A stretch of 64,000 nt of DNA from Symsagittifera roscoffensis (lineage: Eukaryota; Xenacoelomorpha; Acoela; Convolutidae). Each line of letters opens with the position of its first letter. The stretch's first letter is position 1. This document shows positions 62,697 through 64,000 of the stretch, piece by piece. Location of the stretch: contig NC_087065.1 of the NCBI RefSeq assembly GCF_963678635.1, positions 40,611,430 to 40,675,429 on the forward strand, written 5' to 3'. The notes under the pieces were generated by a model, which saw nothing but the letters and a program-made list of their open reading frames with translations, was not told the origin of the DNA and did not search any database. The translations under genes were made by a program, and so were the position numbers.

Positions 62697-64000
62697 CGGC
62701 TAGAGATTAACTGCCGAACTCGATCTAGCGAAAGTAATTCAAAATACTTATCTTGAAATTGAATACAACATCCGACTGATTCATTAACAATGAGTCAAAT
62801 AATTGTTGCATAAATAATTTAGCTAGAATAAATAACGGCTAGTAATTCACTGTCGAACTCGATCTGGCAAAAATAATTCAAAAAACTTATCTTGAGCTTG
62901 AATACAACATCCGACTGATTCACCAATTATGAGTCACTTAATAATTGCTCAAAAAAATCAGCAAGAAAAACTAACGGCTAGTGATTTACTGTCGAACTCA
63001 ACCAAGCGAAAATCAATTCTAAAAAGTCTTGAAACTGAATACAACATCCGACTGATTCATCAACAATGAGTCATTTAATTGTTGAATAAATAATTTAGCT
63101 AGAATCACTAACGGCTAGTGATTCACTGTTGAAATCGATCTAGCAAAAGTAATTCAAAATACTTGTCTTGAAATTTAATACAACATCCAACTGATTCATC
63201 AACAGTGAGTCATTTAATTGTTGCTCATATAATTTAATTGGAATATCTAACGGCTAGTGATTCACTGTCGAACTCGACCTAGCCAAACTAAACTCAAAAT
63301 TGTATCTAGAAATTGGATACGACATCCCACTGATTCATCAACAATGAGTCATTTAATTGCTGCATAAATAGTTTAGCTAGAATAACTAACGGCTAGAGAT
63401 TAACTGCCGAACTCGATCTAGCGAAAGTAATTCAAAATACTTATCTTGAAATTGAATACAACATCCGACTGATTCATTAACAATGAGTCAAATAATTGTT
63501 GCATAAATAATTTAGCTAGAATAAATAACGGCTAGTAATTCACTGTCGAACTCGATCTGGCGAAAATAATTCAAAAAACTTATCTTGAGCTTGAATACAA
63601 CATCCGACTGATTCACCAATTATGAGTCACTTAATAATTGCTCAAAAAAATCAGCAAGAAAAACTAACGGCTAGTGATTTACTGTCGAACTCAACCAAGC
63701 GAAAATCAATTCTAAAAAGTCTTGAAACTGAATACAACATCCGACTGATTCATCAACAATGAGTCATTTAATTGTTGAATAAATAATTTAGCTAGAATCA
63801 CTAACGGCTAGTGATTCACTGTTGAAATCGATCTAGCAAAAGTAATTCAAAATACTTGTCTTGAAATTTAATACAACATCCAACTGATTCATCAACAGTG
63901 AGTCATTTAATTGTTGCTCATATAATTTAGCTGGAATATCTAACGGCTAGTGATTCACTGTCGAACTCGGCCTAGCCAAACTAAATTCAAAATTGTATCT
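62400..64000. repeat. 693-bp pentamer HOR units at the right edge
   Basis: GGCTAGAGATTAACTGCC at 62698 recurs at 63391 (693 bp), with nearly all sequence between shared. One pentamer can be read as five types: AGAGATTAACTGCC; GATCTGGCAAAAATAATTC; CAACCAAGCGAAAATCAATT; CTGTTGAAATCGATCTAGC; CTCGACCTAGCCAAAC. The array continues unbroken past the window end. Confidence 0.85.

Larger units (their letters stand above)
2656..64000. repeat. Satellite DNA array, ~139-bp monomer, about 440 copies, open at the right edge
   Basis: Head-to-tail copies of one AT-rich unit fill the rest of the window. Successive TAACGG anchors at 4288, 4427, 4566 and 4705 are each 139 bp apart. In order a unit has TAACGGCTAGTGATTCACTG, TCGAACTCGATCTAGC, a variable A-rich middle, GAATACAACATCCGACTGAT, the block TCATCAACAATGAGTCA with TTTAATTG, a short variable part, and TTAGCTAGAATAAC. 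All units have the same orientation. I saw no inserted transposon, gene or inversion. The open reading frames are short and arise from the repeat itself. Array size, AT richness and higher-order structure resemble pericentromeric or centromeric satellites, but nothing here proves a centromere. Confidence 0.97.
2656..64000. promoter_or_regulatory. Recurrent dyad with AP-1/bZIP heptamer TGAGTCA in most monomers
   Basis: The best conserved part of the unit reads TGATTCATC, AAC, GATGAGTCA, then TTTAATTG; many units have CAACAATGAGTCA instead. The two arms pair over 8 of 9 positions. TGAGTCA is the consensus AP-1 (TRE) site, and TAATTG is a homeodomain-type core. Diverged units keep TGATTCA but change the second arm to TGAGTAA, TGAATCA or TTGAGACA. 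No expression evidence can be had from sequence; binding is inferred only from motif identity. Confidence 0.4.

Noticed and set aside
2656-64000. A CRISPR array or other prokaryotic repeat-spacer system
   Set aside because: Whole units repeat head to tail with no unique spacers, the period is 139 bp, and the flank has spliced exons.
2656-64000. Direct claim that this is the centromere
   Set aside because: Satellite and HOR structure are compatible with it, but no sequence feature here proves kinetochore function, and no CENP-B box consensus was recognised.

Overview
The window suggests an AT-rich animal (metazoan) genome, probably an invertebrate; I cannot name the species. The signs are spliced exons with GT/AG boundaries and a protein domain (KDM4-type tandem Tudor) that I know from animals. 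Two unequal parts are present: about 2.1 kb of ordinary chromosomal sequence on the left, and more than 61 kb of one uninterrupted satellite array that runs off the right edge.

Left flank (1-2140). The minus strand carries the last exons of a spliced gene. Exon 1712-1789 and terminal exon 1005-1187 join in phase 0 across a 524-bp intron with a GTACGT donor and a TTGTTCCTAG acceptor. Together they encode a tandem Tudor module that resembles the C-terminus of KDM4/JMJD2 histone demethylases, then a stop. A third candidate exon (2039-2140) follows a strong T-run/CAG acceptor and abuts the first satellite-like sequence. No JmjN, JmjC or PHD exon is in the window. The rest of this gene therefore lies beyond the array (the satellite would sit in an intron), or has been lost, or never existed. 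A possible C-terminal coding fragment of another gene is at 3-113 on the plus strand.

Transition (2142-2655). Decayed satellite-like sequence (2142-2330) is followed by about 325 bp that does not align to the monomer and holds a tRNA-like relic on the minus strand.

Satellite (2656-64000). About 440 head-to-tail monomers of about 139 bp, all in one orientation, with no transposon insertion seen. The left edge (2.66-4.0 kb) is irregular, with monomers of 112-139 bp. Further in, diverged monomer types are arranged in higher-order repeats (HORs), most clearly a pentamer of about 693-695 bp, with tetramer (about 556 bp) and longer derivatives. Large tandem block duplications are superposed: 2,771 bp (4.0-9.2 kb), 1,514 bp (30.9-33.7 kb), 1,090 bp (35.8-37.9 kb), 1,266 bp (41.5-44.0 kb), about 3.3 kb (44.05-50.24 kb) and a nearly perfect 3,706-3,707 bp pair (55.28-62.70 kb). 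Hybrid monomers, in-register and out-of-register deletions, 24-bp slips and one patch matching sequence 34 kb away record how the array evolved.

Most monomers keep a core, TGATTCATC-AAC-GATGAGTCA (or a close variant), which is an imperfect dyad containing the AP-1/bZIP heptamer TGAGTCA followed by TTTAATTG. This is the best candidate for a functional element in the array. All coordinates and offsets were read by eye from anchor motifs; no alignment or search was run.
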